Assembly (NCBI RefSeq): GCF_000151315.2
Contig: NW_011887305.1
Span: 533,399 to 597,398 of the forward strand
Length of the DNA stretch: 64,000 bases
Reading direction: 5' to 3'
Origin: Capsaspora owczarzaki ATCC 30864
Lineage: Eukaryota; Opisthokonta; Filasterea
The position numbers and the translations under genes were made by a program. The notes beneath the pieces are model-generated. The model was not told where the DNA came from. It made no database searches and worked only from the letters and a program-made list of their open reading frames with translations. Below are positions 35,214 through 48,253 of the stretch, one piece after another (positions within the stretch are counted from its first letter, which is position 1; every line of letters starts with the position of its first letter).

Positions 35214-38200
35214 CTGTTGTTGTTGGACAAACTGGCGCTGACGAGAGTCGGCAAGGATTTGACGAAGCTTCTTGTTGGCAGTCTGGCACTCGGCCATCTT
35301 GTACTTGAGCTGGTTAAGTTGCTCGGTGCGCTGCGAGTCGGTAAACTCCAAATCGCTAATCTTGCCGAGCAAGGTGGCCTCCTGGTCGCGCATGGAGGCA
35401 GCCAGCGTATCGTAATCCGCAAAGGAACGGGCGAGCTCGGCCTCCTTGTTTCCAAGCTGGGATTGCAGATTGGTCAGGCTCTGCTGAAGCATGCCGGCAT
35501 CGCTGGTCAGCGAGACAATTCTGTGCTGCAAGGACGCAGAGTCGGACTCGAGTTCCTGCACTCGCGCATCGGAAGCGGCCAGCTGGTCCTTGGCAGTGTT
35601 GTTGGCGCGAATGTACTCTTTAATCTCGGACTCGTACTCGGCCTTCTTGTCCTCAATCACCTCGGTAAGCGTGGCGACTTGGCGCTTGAGCTTTTCGTTC
35701 TCGGCGGTCGCTGGGCGGGCCACCTTTTGCTTTTCCATCTGGCCATGCAGCGCCTGGATTTCATCTTGCAGCCCGCGCAGTTTGGCTTCGCTGTCCTGGG
35801 CTCGCTGCTGGAGCGCGGCCTCCTGCTCCTTGTACCGCAAAAGCTCTGCTTCGATTTCGGCCTGTCGCTTGATTGCGTGGTGTCGCGTGGAAGATGCGAC
35901 CCCAGAACGAGTGGAGGACGCCAGACCGCTCTCGCCAGCCCCGCCGTCGACGCTGGCCGTCTGTCCAGCATCATCCTCCAGGCCGTCATCGGCGTGGGAC
36001 GGATGAGCGGCCAACTCGTCCATGCTGCGCTTGAGATGCTCCAGCTCTGCTTTGGCAGCATTGCAGGCCGTCTCGCTCGCCCTCAGCTCCTTTGAGAGGG
36101 CGTCGATCCGACGGTCGCGATCCTGTTCGGCCTCGCGGAGTCGTTGCTTGCTAGAAACGAGCTCGTTGCTGACAGCAACGTGAGCTGCTCCGCTCTCCTC
36201 GAGCGTGGTCTGAAGCTGGGCCACTTGGCGATCGAGCGTGTTGCGAACGCGCTCGAGGTTGAGAGCTTCGTCGGTCTTCTTGGCAAGGGCGTCCTTCAGC
36301 TGCATAATGTTTTGGTACTCGGCAGCCTGGTGCTGAAGCTGCTGCACGGCCTCCGTGTGCTTGGTGCGCATCACGTTCAGCTGGTCTTCGACCGCCGTGC
36401 GCCTTTGAACCTCGCCTTGGTAGGCACGCTGAAGGTCGCCAACGCGGCTATCGCTGGCCTGCAATGATTGCTGGAATTGCATGAGCTGGAGTTGGTCCTC
36501 GTGTTGGCGAGTCATAAAGGTCTGGACTTGCTCCTTGAGACGAGTGGCTTCGGCTGTGGCAATCTGCGACTGACGCTGTGCGTCGCCAATCTTTTGTGCT
36601 TGCAGATCCAGCTCACTGGCCAGCTGCTTGCAGCGTGAGTCGGCCTGGCTGGCGGCAGCAGTCGCTGCAGCCAACTGTCGCTCCACTTCGGCAACGCGAG
36701 CATTGGCGGCGGCGCCAGAGGGACCAGGTGTGCTGGGAGTGCTGCGGACAATCCACACAATGGCAACAATGGCGAGCCCAATGGCAGACGAGATGCCGAT
36801 TTGCCAGTAAATGTTGCTGGAAAGCTCACTCCAGAAGGCGGTGGAAGCCTTGGCCGGTGGTGCTGCGGCGGCTTCGTCTTGCTGCTGCTGTTGTTGCTGC
36901 TGCTGCTGCGGGGGCGAGATTGAGGGTCGAGAGTCGGCAGCGCGATGGCGATTGCCGGGAACGTGTCGGTGGGGCGGAACTGGAGGTTCAAACGGCTCCA
37001 GATTTTGGAGACGTTCGGCTTCAGCTTGTTGCTCGCGCTCAATGCGATCGCGCTCAGCCTGCTGCTCAAACTCGAGCTTGACTGCCTGTGCGCGCTCGGC
37101 TTGTGCGACAATTTCAGCTTCAATAGCTGCCTGGCGGGCTCGCTCGGCTTCGAGGCGCGCTTGCTCGGCTTCCTGGTGAGCTCGTTCGGCTTCCTGGCGC
37201 GCTTGTTCGGCTTGCTCGGCCTCAAACAGTTTCTGGAGACGCTGCTGCTCTTCAATGGCTGCAGCGTCGGCTGCTTCTTGAGCTGCAGCAGCTTCTTGAG
37301 CTTGAATCCGCAGCTGCTCTGCTTGGTCTTGCAGCAGCTGGTCTGCGTCCATCTCGCTGTTTTCGATGCGCTCTACACTGTCAGTCGCATCGTGGTAGGT
37401 AGGCTCGACAGTCACCACAGTTGTTTCCTCAGCAGCGGACTCGGTTGCAGACGGCACAGCAGCGGTTGAGGCATCGGCCACTGCAGGAGCAGAGTCGGCT
37501 TGGGTAGAAGCCAGCGCAACTTCCATGTCATGGTGAGCGGCTTCCATCTCGCGGAGGTGGTCGGCACGCTCCAGATCAGCCAGCATCTGCTCGACGTCCT
37601 CGTCGGCGAGAGCTTGCTCGGATTGCTCGACTTCTTTGGCAACAATGGATGGCGTCTCCTCCGCAACCGACACCACGTCGGTGGGCTCTGGGGCATGGCC
37701 CACACTGGAGTCGCTGGCAGCGTCTGCGACGGCAGCAGTTTCAACCGAGACGAGCTCCTCGGCGGCGAGCTCGGGCGTTTCGAGCTCGAGCAGCTCTGGG
37801 GTCTCGAGCGCAAGCAGCTCGGGGGTTTCGATGGCTTGCTGCACGCCAGGCGTCGTCTCGGCCGAGTTTGCAAGTAAAGTGGCAGTGGCACTCTCGGCTT
37901 CAGCAGTGGGTCCGGCAGCCGAGGCCTGGCTGAGAATGTCCACCGTTTCAGTCGCAACAAGGGCAGGAGCTGTGGCTGTCGACGAAGAAGGAGCAGCCAC
38001 GACGGTCGTCGTAGGAATCGCAAGCCTGGTAGCAGTGCCACTCAGTTGCTCAAACAGCTGTTCGGCGGGATGGACAATCTCTTCCAGGAAAATGGCGAGC
38101 GCCGGAGGGTGCTTGAACGTGTTGGTGTCGAGCAGATTCGCGCAACGCGCCACCAGTGACTTGACGAGCTGTGCAGCACGCTGCCCGAACGCCGCACCCC

Positions 38201-39326
38201 CGCGCTTCAAGCTGCTGTTGGCGATCGACTTGATCTTGCCAAGCTCGCGCTGCAACGTGTCAAACTGGTTTCGCTCCGTCAAGGACGCCCCGGCGAACGG
38301 GTCTGTCGACGGCGCTTGTTGCTCATCAGGTGGATTGCTCGCGGCCGCACCTTCTTCAACAGGAGCAACATAGTACGGCGCAAACCCGGTGACAAGAAAC
38401 GTGGCGTCAGAGAACACCGAGCTCTCCAGGACATACTCGGGGCTAAAGCGGCCACGAACGCCGTTCTTTTCTGCTCCAATTGCGTTTACACAAAATGCAT
38501 GTGTTGAGATTCAGGTGGGATTGACCGTGAATTTCGTGTCACAAAAAACAGAACCAGAGTGAGTTGCTGCGTTTCACTTCGAACCAGTGTCAACACCCCG
38601 CCGTGTGAGAGCGACTGAGCACCACACCAACAGAACAACCAGCATAACAACGTTCAGCAAAAAAACACAAAACTTGCCTCCGATCCAGACTTCCAGCTCC
38701 TCGCTCTTGGCAAAGACGGTCATCGTGTCCCCCGGATCAAAGCGCAGCAGCGGACCCCAGGACGCGAGTGCTTCGGCGGGGTCTTCCGCGACGCTGCTGG
38801 GACTGCCATCCTGCTGCTGTTGTTCTTGTTGTCGTGGTGCGTTCTGCTTGTTGGCCATCTGGGACGCGTGCTGCAACTGTGGTCGCGGAGCTCGCCGCGC
38901 AAAGACTCGCGAGATCGCTTCTATTGAAACAACCAAACGAAGTGAGTGAGTGCACCATCAGACGTGCTCCGATCGACGCCTTGGACAGCGGAATCGGGAA
39001 TGAGCAACGCAAAGCACAGACATGCAAAATGAGGAGGAGCCGGAGCTGGAGCTTGGGTGGGGGAGGAGAAGTCGAGCTGGAGTGGTCTTCTTACTTGTGC
39101 ACGTCTCGTCGGCGCAGGCAAAGGTCGGCATCGACGTCAGACCCGATGGACTGTCTGCTGCGTTGGGCTGCGCAGAGACGAGCATCGAGGCAGCGAGCGC
39201 GATCGCAGCAGCCAGGGCAACCGCGAGCAACCGCAGCGATGATGAGCTGGCAGCAGCAGCCGTTGTCGTTCTGCGTCGCCCAGCAGCAGCAGCGTCGTCT
39301 CGCCGGCGCTGCTGAAGTGTCGCCAT
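33516..39326 (-). CDS. TANGO1/MIA3-like ER exit-site cargo receptor
   Basis: Three exons, 39095-39326, 38678-38920 and 33516-38470, giving 1,809 residues. A signal peptide (LRLLAVALAAAIALAASMLVSA) is followed by FACADETCT, which opens a MIA/TANGO1-type SH3-like domain (LLRFDPGDTMTVFAKSEELEVWIGE, GRFSPEYVLESSVF) holding a roughly 45-residue Gln/Pro insertion. A long acidic lumenal region with Glu/Ala-rich coiled coil comes next. A membrane segment lies at about 711-731 (IGISSAIGLAIVAIVWIV). Cytosolic coiled coils reach to about 1150, then a Gln tract and a Gln/Pro-rich tail. The order of SH3-like domain, coiled lumen, membrane span, coiled coils and proline-rich tail is that of metazoan TANGO1, which links bulky cargo to COPII at ER exit sites. 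Intron 2 has a GC donor (GAG|GCAAGT). Confidence 0.8.
35172..35226. repeat. CTG/CAG repeat encoding a Gln tract
   Basis: About 17 consecutive Gln codons on the minus strand, with flanking Gln/His repeats, in the cytosolic part of the TANGO1-like protein. Confidence 0.8.
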
Positions 39327-39605
39327 GGTTTTGTTGTTTGTGTTCAACGCAACGTCGCAGCCGTCTTTCGCAAGCAGGATCTTCTTGGACGGGAATGAAA
39401 AAAAAAAAAAAAGGCGCCAAAAACAATCTGGCTGAAGGAGAACTGCAATGCACTTGCTTTTGTACTTACAACCACACAGTAGTGTACTTAGTATGCTTGG
39501 AGCGTAAACGGGCAAACATCAGAAACGTAAGACAAACGAAAATTATCGGATTGTATTTTGTTTTTTTCTATTCAAATTTGGTGTCTATGTGCTGGGTGTC
39601 TGTGT

Positions 39606-41323
<1,718 letters not shown>

Positions 41324-41604
41324 GACGGAAGAAATTAAAACTGGAGTGAAATGGAGTGAAAGGTGAAATGAATGTCAAGGTAGAAGACGACCGTGCCGTT
41401 GGGTCGTGATAATGGCAGGTCGAAGTCACAATTGGAGGAGGAAGGGGAAATTGCTCGAGATGCCGCGAGATGCCGAGTCCACAAGATGGGCCTGTCTTTC
41501 GAAGGCTGATTTGTCCATGCAAAACTTGGCTGAACGCTGGAAGAAACTTTCAATTGGGTGGAAAATTGTCTACGGTTTGCATCCAAGCACTTCAACGATT
41601 GGCG

Positions 41605-43266
41605 TTAGACATAGCCAACATAAAGCGATTCAAACTGCACATCTCGAGAAGACTTGCTGGCTCGAACTTGAACCTGCCAACCGGCGCGCATTTGTCGGAT
41701 GACAGGATGATTGGCTGGCAGGATTGTCACAAGCTCGAGGCTCGAATTGACAAAAGTCGGTTTTGCTGAAAATTCGTATTGAACAGCGCCTTGCTCATTT
41801 CGGATAATCAAATCAAAGCCGCTGCTGCCGTTGCTGTCGAAACGGTTTCCCATGTCACGAAACACTTGAATTGCTTTCACACGAACCGAACCTCCATCAA
41901 TCCTTTGAGGTAGTGTGACTTTCAGAATACGCTCGGGGGAATCATAAAAATGCGATCGCTTGGTGTGCTGCACGCCTTGCCAGTAGTGCGCTTCGTCCAT
42001 AATGAGCTCGGCAATCTCGGCTGGCAGTGCTGGTAGAGATGTGGGTTGATCCTCCAGCGCCAGTCCACTGCTCAGCAAGTGAAACACGTTCTGAAGGTCT
42101 TCAGCAGTTGCCAATCGTGGACGCGAGGAGAATACAAGAGGGTTGATCTGCGTGTCGATCCTGCGCACGAACAAGCAAAGTGAATGAGCACTCAGCGGGG
42201 CAACTCCTTTGGTTGGAGCACAAATCGTTCGGACAAACAACGAACAAAAGTCTATTCAGAGTTCGGTTGACTTGACGCGCTTCACCAATCGCTTGAAGAC
42301 CAGCCTTGCCAATGAAATTGAATCGTATACTATCGCTTAAAGAGTGAGCAAGGTATGTCTGAGCCTCGCCCAACGACCGAGACCAGCAAGCAAAGCGCAC
42401 AGCAACTTACTCGAGCCACCACAGCTGTTTGTTCACCATGAGTGCCCCAGCGATTGCCTGCGCTCCAATGTCACCAATCTGATTGTCACCAAGACTGTCC
42501 ATCCCTCCATCAGTGAGCACTCTGTGTCATCTGTGAATCATTCACACACATGCATCAGTCAAAGTGAGATGTCTTACTGGAGAGAACTCAGCGTCGTGTT
42601 CACTTTGAGTGCCTCGGCAATCGCCTGCGCTCCAGCATCGCCAATTTGATTCTTATTCAGACTGTCCATCCCACCCTCCGTCGGTGAGCACTCCTAGTAC
42701 ATTTGACTTGACCCACTCACAAGCACCAGTAGATGCGAAATGACATACTTGAGCCAATCCAGCGTCTTGTTCACTTTGAGAGCTTCAGCGATTGCGTGCG
42801 CTCCAGCATCGCCAAGCCGATTCTCTTCCAGACTGTCCATCTCCTCCATGAATGAGCACTCGTCTGAATCACCCACTCTCATGCGCCGACAAGAGTGAGA
42901 TGCCTCACTCAAGAGAAGTCAGCGTCGTGTTCACTTTGAGTGCCTCAGCAACGGCCTGCAATCCAGCATCGCCAATCTGATTCTGGTACAGACTGTTCAT
43001 CTCCTCCGTCAGTGAGCCACTCTTATCGCTCTGTGCTGCATCACCCGCTCACGTGCATCAGTCAAAAGAAGCTGCCTTACTCGAGCTCCTTCAGCGTCGT
43101 GTTCACTTTGAATGCTTCAGCAATCGCTCGCGCTCCAGCATCGTCAATCTGCTTTTTGTGCAGACTGTCCCTCCATTTCGTCAGTAGCACCTCGGCTTTT
43201 ATCTTACACGAGCTTTTCACTCGCATTGTTGACTTGGTCGTACAGCTCTCGCTGTCTTTCAGTCAT
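41605..43266 (-). CDS. Leucine-rich-repeat (RNase-inhibitor type) protein with one repeat per exon
   Basis: Eight exons: 43208-43266, then six of exactly 84 bp (43081-43164, 42909-42992, 42749-42832, 42578-42661, 42411-42494 and 42246-42329), then 41605-42160; 372 residues. Each 84-bp exon begins after CAG with T-CTN, ends with phase 2 and encodes one 28-residue LRR of the form L-x-x-NQIGDAGAQAIAEALKVNTTL. Repeats of this kind form a horseshoe that binds proteins. The last exon encodes about 185 residues with LPALPAEIAELIMDEA, which resembles an F-box-like helix, and a beta-rich domain (VKAIQVFRDMGNRFD, FDLIIRNEQGAVQYEF) that I do not recognise. The start is the ATG at 43266; the upstream copy of the 22-bp start repeat reaches a stop quickly. 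Confidence 0.85.
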
Positions 43267-43288
43267 GCTCTCGCTGTCTTTCAGTCAT
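43259..43288. repeat. 22-bp direct repeat covering the LRR gene start codon
   Basis: On the minus strand the sequence from ATGACTGAAAGACAGCG to GAGAGC occurs twice in tandem, each with its own ATG (43288 and 43266). Only the inner ATG leads into the spliced frame. Confidence 0.8.
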
Positions 43289-43619
43289 GCTCTGATACGA
43301 ATGCATTGGAAGCACTCAGAACAACGAAACAAAAAAAAGGTTGTAACTTGGAAGTGACTCGACGTCAGTGTCTTCTCTCCAGATTTTGTGCTCGACATTC
43401 ACATCGCTGGTGAGCAAAAGTAGCTGGGAACATGAATCAGATTCTCGTGAGCCAGAAGTTGAAGATGTCAAAACAATAGGGAGGATATTGTAGATTTATC
43501 AGATTCAGTGACACCGTCTCTCCTCCCTTCGACCCTCAGTGCACAAAGTCATTTTACTTTTCTTTTTGCTTGGTTGCTCAGACAGAGGAGGTCAGTCCTT
43601 TCCAACGCAAAACTCAATC
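43267..43619. promoter_or_regulatory. Divergent 5' region of the LRR and SH3BGRL genes
   Basis: About 350 bp between divergent starts. Nothing beyond the 22-bp repeat and a short T-rich stretch before the SH3BGRL ATG can be supported. Confidence 0.45.
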
Positions 43620-44254
43620 ATGTCCGACATTGTCGTCTACTACTCTGAAGTCTCTGGCAACCAGCAGGTGAGTCTCCCGCCGCCGCCGCCACTCCCATCG
43701 GCAGCACTCCGTGTACTCTGTGCTTTTGGGGGTTCCTTCTTGCATCCTGTTGCGCGGATGGCCCAGTGTTTCAACGTCAGATTGTGCACAGATTGAAATT
43801 TTTTCCTTTTTTTTCTTTTTTTCTTTTTTTTTTCAGTTTGAGAGGTTGTTGCCCCGCCGCGTTGCGACTCAACCACCCGCGCCTTTGTCCCGATGCTCTT
43901 CTCCTTGCTTTCTCTTCCTTCAACGCTGCTCGCTGTCAAAACGCAACCCCAAAACGGCGAAACGATGACGCGTCAAACAGAAATAAAAAAAATGCGATGT
44001 CAAATTTTTTGTATTTTTCGTGACTTTTTTTTTTTTTTTTTTTGTTTGGTTTCTTTATTCCAACGTTGATCGCTTTGATGACGGCGGTTTTTTTTTCCCC
44101 CTCCATTTGACTGTCGCTGCGTGAATGCGAGTTTGTGTTTCTGTCTTTTGCGTGTGGCGTTCATTTTGTGCACGACAAAAGAACAAAAAGAACGACTTTT
44201 TGCAAAAAAAAAAAAAAAAAAAATCTTGTTGAATGAACATTAAAAAAATTCGCT

Positions 44255-44289
<35 letters not shown>

Positions 44290-44816
44290 TAAAGATCGCT
44301 TTTCGGCCAGATTTGGAATTGAAAATGTTTGTTTCGTTTGCGTTGATTTTTTTTTTTTTTTCAACTTTGCGTTTCAAAAAGTCAGACTTTGTTTAAGTTG
44401 TAATTTTGTGATCAACATTTGCTGATACCAAAAAAATATGAACTGATGGATTGCTGTTTGAATGAATGAATGAATGAATGAATCAGGTCAAGAAGAACAC
44501 CCAGTCGCTCTTCTTCATGTTCGACGGCAAGAAGATTGCCTACAAGAAGGTCGACGTCTCGATCGACGACGCTGGCAAGAACTACATGCAGTCCAAGAGC
44601 CACAAGCGCGACCTTCCCCAGGTCTTTGTCAACGGCGAGTTCAAGGGCGTACGTATTCGTTTTGGTTGTTGTGAAGGGTTTGATCGGCGAGGATTCGAGT
44701 CGCTGACGCTCGTGTGTTTGGCTTTTGCTTTGTTTGTTTGTTTTTTTCCACTTCAGGTTTACGACGACGTCGTCGAGGCTAACGAGTCTGGCGAGCTTGA
44801 GAAGTTCCTGTCGTAA
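43620..44816 (+). CDS. SH3BGRL: SH3BGRL-like thioredoxin-fold protein
   Basis: Three exons, 43620-43667, 44487-44648 and 44757-44816, giving 89 residues. MSDIVVYYSEVSGNQQ, then VKKNTQSLFFMFDGKKIAYKKVDV, KSHKRDLPQVFVNGEFKG and VYDDVVEANESGELEKFL match the SH3BGRL family: a small glutaredoxin-like fold with a cis-Pro loop (LPQVF) but without the CxxC redox centre. The family acts as an adaptor in animals and has no enzyme activity. Intron 1 is 819 bp, several times the usual length here, with T tracts near 44023-44043, 44260-44289 and 44347-44361. It ends in a GAAT tetranucleotide repeat right before the acceptor. Confidence 0.9.
44458..44483. repeat. GAAT tetranucleotide microsatellite next to a splice acceptor
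   Basis: About six GAAT units directly abut the acceptor CAG of SH3BGRL exon 2, where a pyrimidine tract would be expected. Confidence 0.75.
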
Positions 44817-44952
44817 AGCACCTTCCCTTCTGTTTCTTTTTCTTTTTTTTTTTGCGATTGTGCTGTTCGATTGTAAATCCTTGCCGCTTGAATTTATGAT
44901 CAATGAAGGAAGCAATTTCGCAATCAACAACGAACGGAACATTGGCCATGCT

Positions 44953-46352
44953 TCACTTCCGACACCGAGCTTCAACCAAACGCACGACATGCTCTGGAAC
45001 ATTCGGCATTCCCACGTAGCCTGGAAAATAGTTGACATCAATCACGACATTCTCGCCCGTATCAGAGTCAATCACAACATCGATTCCAAACAGGGAGAGT
45101 TGCTATTTTCGAGGCGACGGTGTGAGACTGGTGAGTTTTTGGGGCGGGAAATAGTTGGCAAAAGTCAACCAGAGGAATCTTACCAGACAGTCGCCCACTT
45201 CTTGCGCAAGACGCTGTAAGGTATTGACAGAGATTGAGCGCGCAGTTGTTGTTGCTGTTGTTGTTGCTGCTGCTGCGGCCGCTTGGTGCAGAGGCGATGT
45301 TGACGTTGCTTTCGAAATGGTACTGCTATCGAAGCGAACGAGTCCAGTCTCAGTGTCTGAGGTGTTCAAATTCCCAGCAGAGACATGAGCACAAGCAGAT
45401 CACACCATGCACCAACCCCTCCTTGACGACCACGCTCAGCCAAACCTTTGTCAGACAAGTCGCGAATCGACTTGCGCTGCACGTCGTGAACGGCAGATCC
45501 AATCACAAAGATCTTGTGCAAAACACCACCGTGGTTGACAAACTGCTGCGCTACAATCGTGCTGCCAACGGGTGCTTCGGCTACAAACTCTGCGAGGCCG
45601 GCTACGGTCGACGCGATGGCCATTTGATGCGCATCGGTTGTGAGACCGACGAATTTGCAAACTGTGCAAGCAGCCCATCAAATCAATCAGTCACAACGCT
45701 CCCCTTATGCATAGAACCACACCTTGCCATCCATCAAAGAACACAACCCAAAAACCATACCAACAGGCAACTTGACATGCGAACTCGCCAATTGCACTCG
45801 CAGCGCATCAACGTTGTCAGCCTTCGGTGTACCAGCAGTTTTGATTGTTGCAGAATTCGGAATGGTCCACTGGCATGTCCCAGGATGATGATTCTCGATT
45901 GCTTCACTGAGCCTTGCAAAGTAGCGCTCGCGATGGAGCAGCGAATCAGCGGCTTCAATCGGATCGATCACTGGAATAGCCGGGCATCCAGGCGCAGCCA
46001 GCATCTGCTCAAATACCAATGCCAATTCCCCAAAGCATAAGCCATGCATGCTTTTTCAATGTCCATTGATTCATAGAATTCAGAGCCGCTAAGAAATGGC
46101 TGCGTCATCACTGTAAAACACTCTGCGTACTTGCTGCAGCCACTCGCGCATCTCGACTGCCGATGGATCCGGGCCATACGCCCTGTGGAGTATGCAATCG
46201 AGAGACTGGAACTCTTCCACCGTGGTCGTCTTTGCATCGAGCTTGACTTGGCTGATTTTGTGCGCTGCGAACGCATCCAAGACTGCTGGCCAGTCAAACT
46301 TGCGCTGCTTGGCCTCTGACAACCACCACCCGATCTTGATCATGACAATCAA
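44953..46352 (-). CDS. ITPK1: Inositol-tetrakisphosphate 1-kinase
   Basis: Five exons: 46131-46352, 45761-46004, 45446-45661, 45184-45356 and 44953-45102, giving 334 residues. IGWWLSEAKQRKFDWP opens the ITPK1-specific N-lobe; LDCILHRAYG and IPVIDPIEAADSLLHRERY follow. The ATP-grasp part shows VCKFVG, DAHQMAIA, IVAQQFVNHGGVLHKIFVIG, VQRKSIRDLS, LSLFGIDVVID and VVIDVNYFPGYVG, so the metal-binding Asp and Asn of the ATP-grasp fold are present. The enzyme phosphorylates inositol tri- and tetrakisphosphates toward InsP5/InsP6. The donor of the intron after DLSDK is GTTTGG, weak but supported by phase and alignment. An Ala/Thr-rich insertion of about 20 residues sits in the variable loop near residues 255-275. 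Confidence 0.92.
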
Positions 46353-46585
46353 AACAAAGGGAGTGATACCACGTTGGTAGTGCTTGGGATTTCTGAGACT
46401 GTTCGAGCTCCTATTCCAATTCGCTCAGATTTCAGGACTGAGCCTTCTTATTCAATTGCATACACCATCCCCCTCTTCTCCTGTGACTTCCAGCTCCCTT
46501 AATGCCACTGACACTCAATGGTAGAGTGTTTCCAGTCCCTCACTCTTTTTGTTTTTGCTGAGCAGAGCCATTCAACAAGCAAGCA
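46353..46585. promoter_or_regulatory. Divergent promoter region, ITPK1 and STX5
   Basis: 233 bp between two divergent starts; both genes must share it. No named element recognised. Confidence 0.5.
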
Positions 46586-48139
46586 ATGGCGCTGATCTCG
46601 GCCAAGGACCGAACCAAAGAGTTCCTGTCTGCCGTCGCGACTGCCCAGCGCACCTCCGCCGCGGCCTCCGCATTGCCCGGCAGCAGCAGCAGCAGCAGCA
46701 GCACCTCCAGCAGTAGTAGCATGGCGGGCGGCGGCAGGCTCGGCAGTCGCGACGACCCCGGCGTTCCCCTCCTCACTTCGCCTGGCTCGTCGTCGTCCTC
46801 GTCCTCGTCCTCGTCCATGCCGCGCACTCAGTTTGCGCTCATCGCCAAGCAGATCGCAATGGACATTAACAGCACGTTCGGCAAACTCGAGCGCTTGTCT
46901 GCTTGTAAGCCGCGCTCTGCTCGCCGCTGCCGTCGTGGCGCTTTGCTTGGCTCGCTTGTACTCTCTTACTCTGAGTATACTCAGACGAGCCTACTATTTG
47001 CCAACCTTCACTCTGATGAAGAACACAAACCCCGTGATTGATGACGTTGATCAGTCGAAACAATTCTGATACTTACTGAGCTTGATGTCTTTGTTTGTGT
47101 GTGTTCTCTCAGTGGCAAAGAAAAAGTCGCTGTTCGATGACCGACCTGTCGAGATCCAGGAGCTGACGTACATTATCAAGCAGAGCATTGGCCAGCTGAA
47201 CGAGCAGATCGCGCAATTGCAGCGCAGTCAGAGCGGATCCAAGCGACGCGAGCAGGAAAAGAAGCACTCGGACAACGTTGTCGTCTCGCTGCAATCAAAG
47301 CTCGCAAACATGTCCAAAGAGTTCAAGTCGGTGCTTGAAGTCCGAACGCAAGTAAGCAACAACAGGAGCGGGAGGGAGAGGAGTTTTTACCTGCACGTTA
47401 CAGCACGTAGAGTTGCGCTGACATTGCCACAACAGAATTTGAAAGATCAGCAAGAGCGACGAGAGCACTACTCCACGGGCCCTGCGTTGGCAGGCAGTTT
47501 GGACGCACCCAGCAGTAGTGGCGGCGCAGGTGAGCCCATCCTTTTTGTGAGCTCTCGACCCCTTGGTTGTTCGCTCGATTCACTGAACGTTTTCGGGTGT
47601 TGTTTTTCTTGGTAGGCTCCATTGCTCTGGATCTGACCGGCTCGAATTACCAACAAATGCAACAAATGCAACTGGTTGACAAGCAGGTGAGCATTCCTGT
47701 GTGGGCATACAATCCGCATCCCCTTGTTCATATCTCACTTTTCCAACTGGTTGCACAGGATGCTTATATCCGATCGCGCGAGGACGCTGTAACAACGATC
47801 GAGTCGACAATTGTGGAGCTTGGTGGCATTTTCCAACAGCTCGGCACGTTGATTCACGAACAAGGCCAAATGGTTGAAAGGTGAGCAGCAGCAACGCAGT
47901 TTTGTCGAGCGTTTTTCAAGCAGAAACTGCTTTTTTGCTGATTTCTGGGTCCTTTTTTTGCGCTGCTCCTTCACCACAGAATCGATGCAAACATTGAAGA
48001 AACCGAAGTCAATATTAATCTCGCGCACAGCGAAATCGCCAAGTACTTTGAGAACATTTCCAGCAACCGCTGGCTCATGATCAAGATTTTTGCCGTTTTG
48101 ATAGTATTCTTTATTGTTTTCGTCGTGTTCTTTGCTTAA
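46586..48139 (+). CDS. STX5: Syntaxin-5, Golgi Qa-SNARE
   Basis: Six exons: 46586-46904, 47113-47351, 47436-47529, 47616-47686, 47759-47880 and 47980-48139, giving 334 residues. The N-terminal DRTKEFLSAV peptide is the Sly1-binding motif of syntaxin-5. A helical Habc domain follows (SLFDDRPVEIQELTYIIKQSIGQLN, LQSKLANMSKEFKSVLEVRTQ). The SNARE helix at about 243-305 has the central Gln in GIFQQLGTLIHEQG, and the tail anchor is at about 313-333 (IFAVLIVFFIVFVVFF). Syntaxin-5 drives ER-to-Golgi and intra-Golgi fusion. The Ser-rich block at residues 30-75 is a local low-complexity expansion encoded by AGC/TCG repeats. Convergent with the VMA12-like gene, 114 bp between stops. Confidence 0.94.
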
Positions 48140-48253
48140 CGAAGAATAGGTGAAGACGTGCTTGATGATTGTCTTTGTTTTGGTTCCTTGTTGCTTATTC
48201 TTTTTGTTGTTCCAATTGATAATTAATCGTTCGTTCGTTCGTTCGTTTGGAAA

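Noticed and set aside
33476-35455. 659-residue Ser/Arg open frame overlapping the TANGO1-like gene
   Set aside because: Out-of-frame reading of the Gln-rich tail; composition is that of shifted CAG and CAA codons.
46971-46984. Perfect 14-bp palindrome ctgagtatactcag in STX5 intron 1
   Set aside because: Too short and isolated to support a regulatory claim; expected by chance at this scale.
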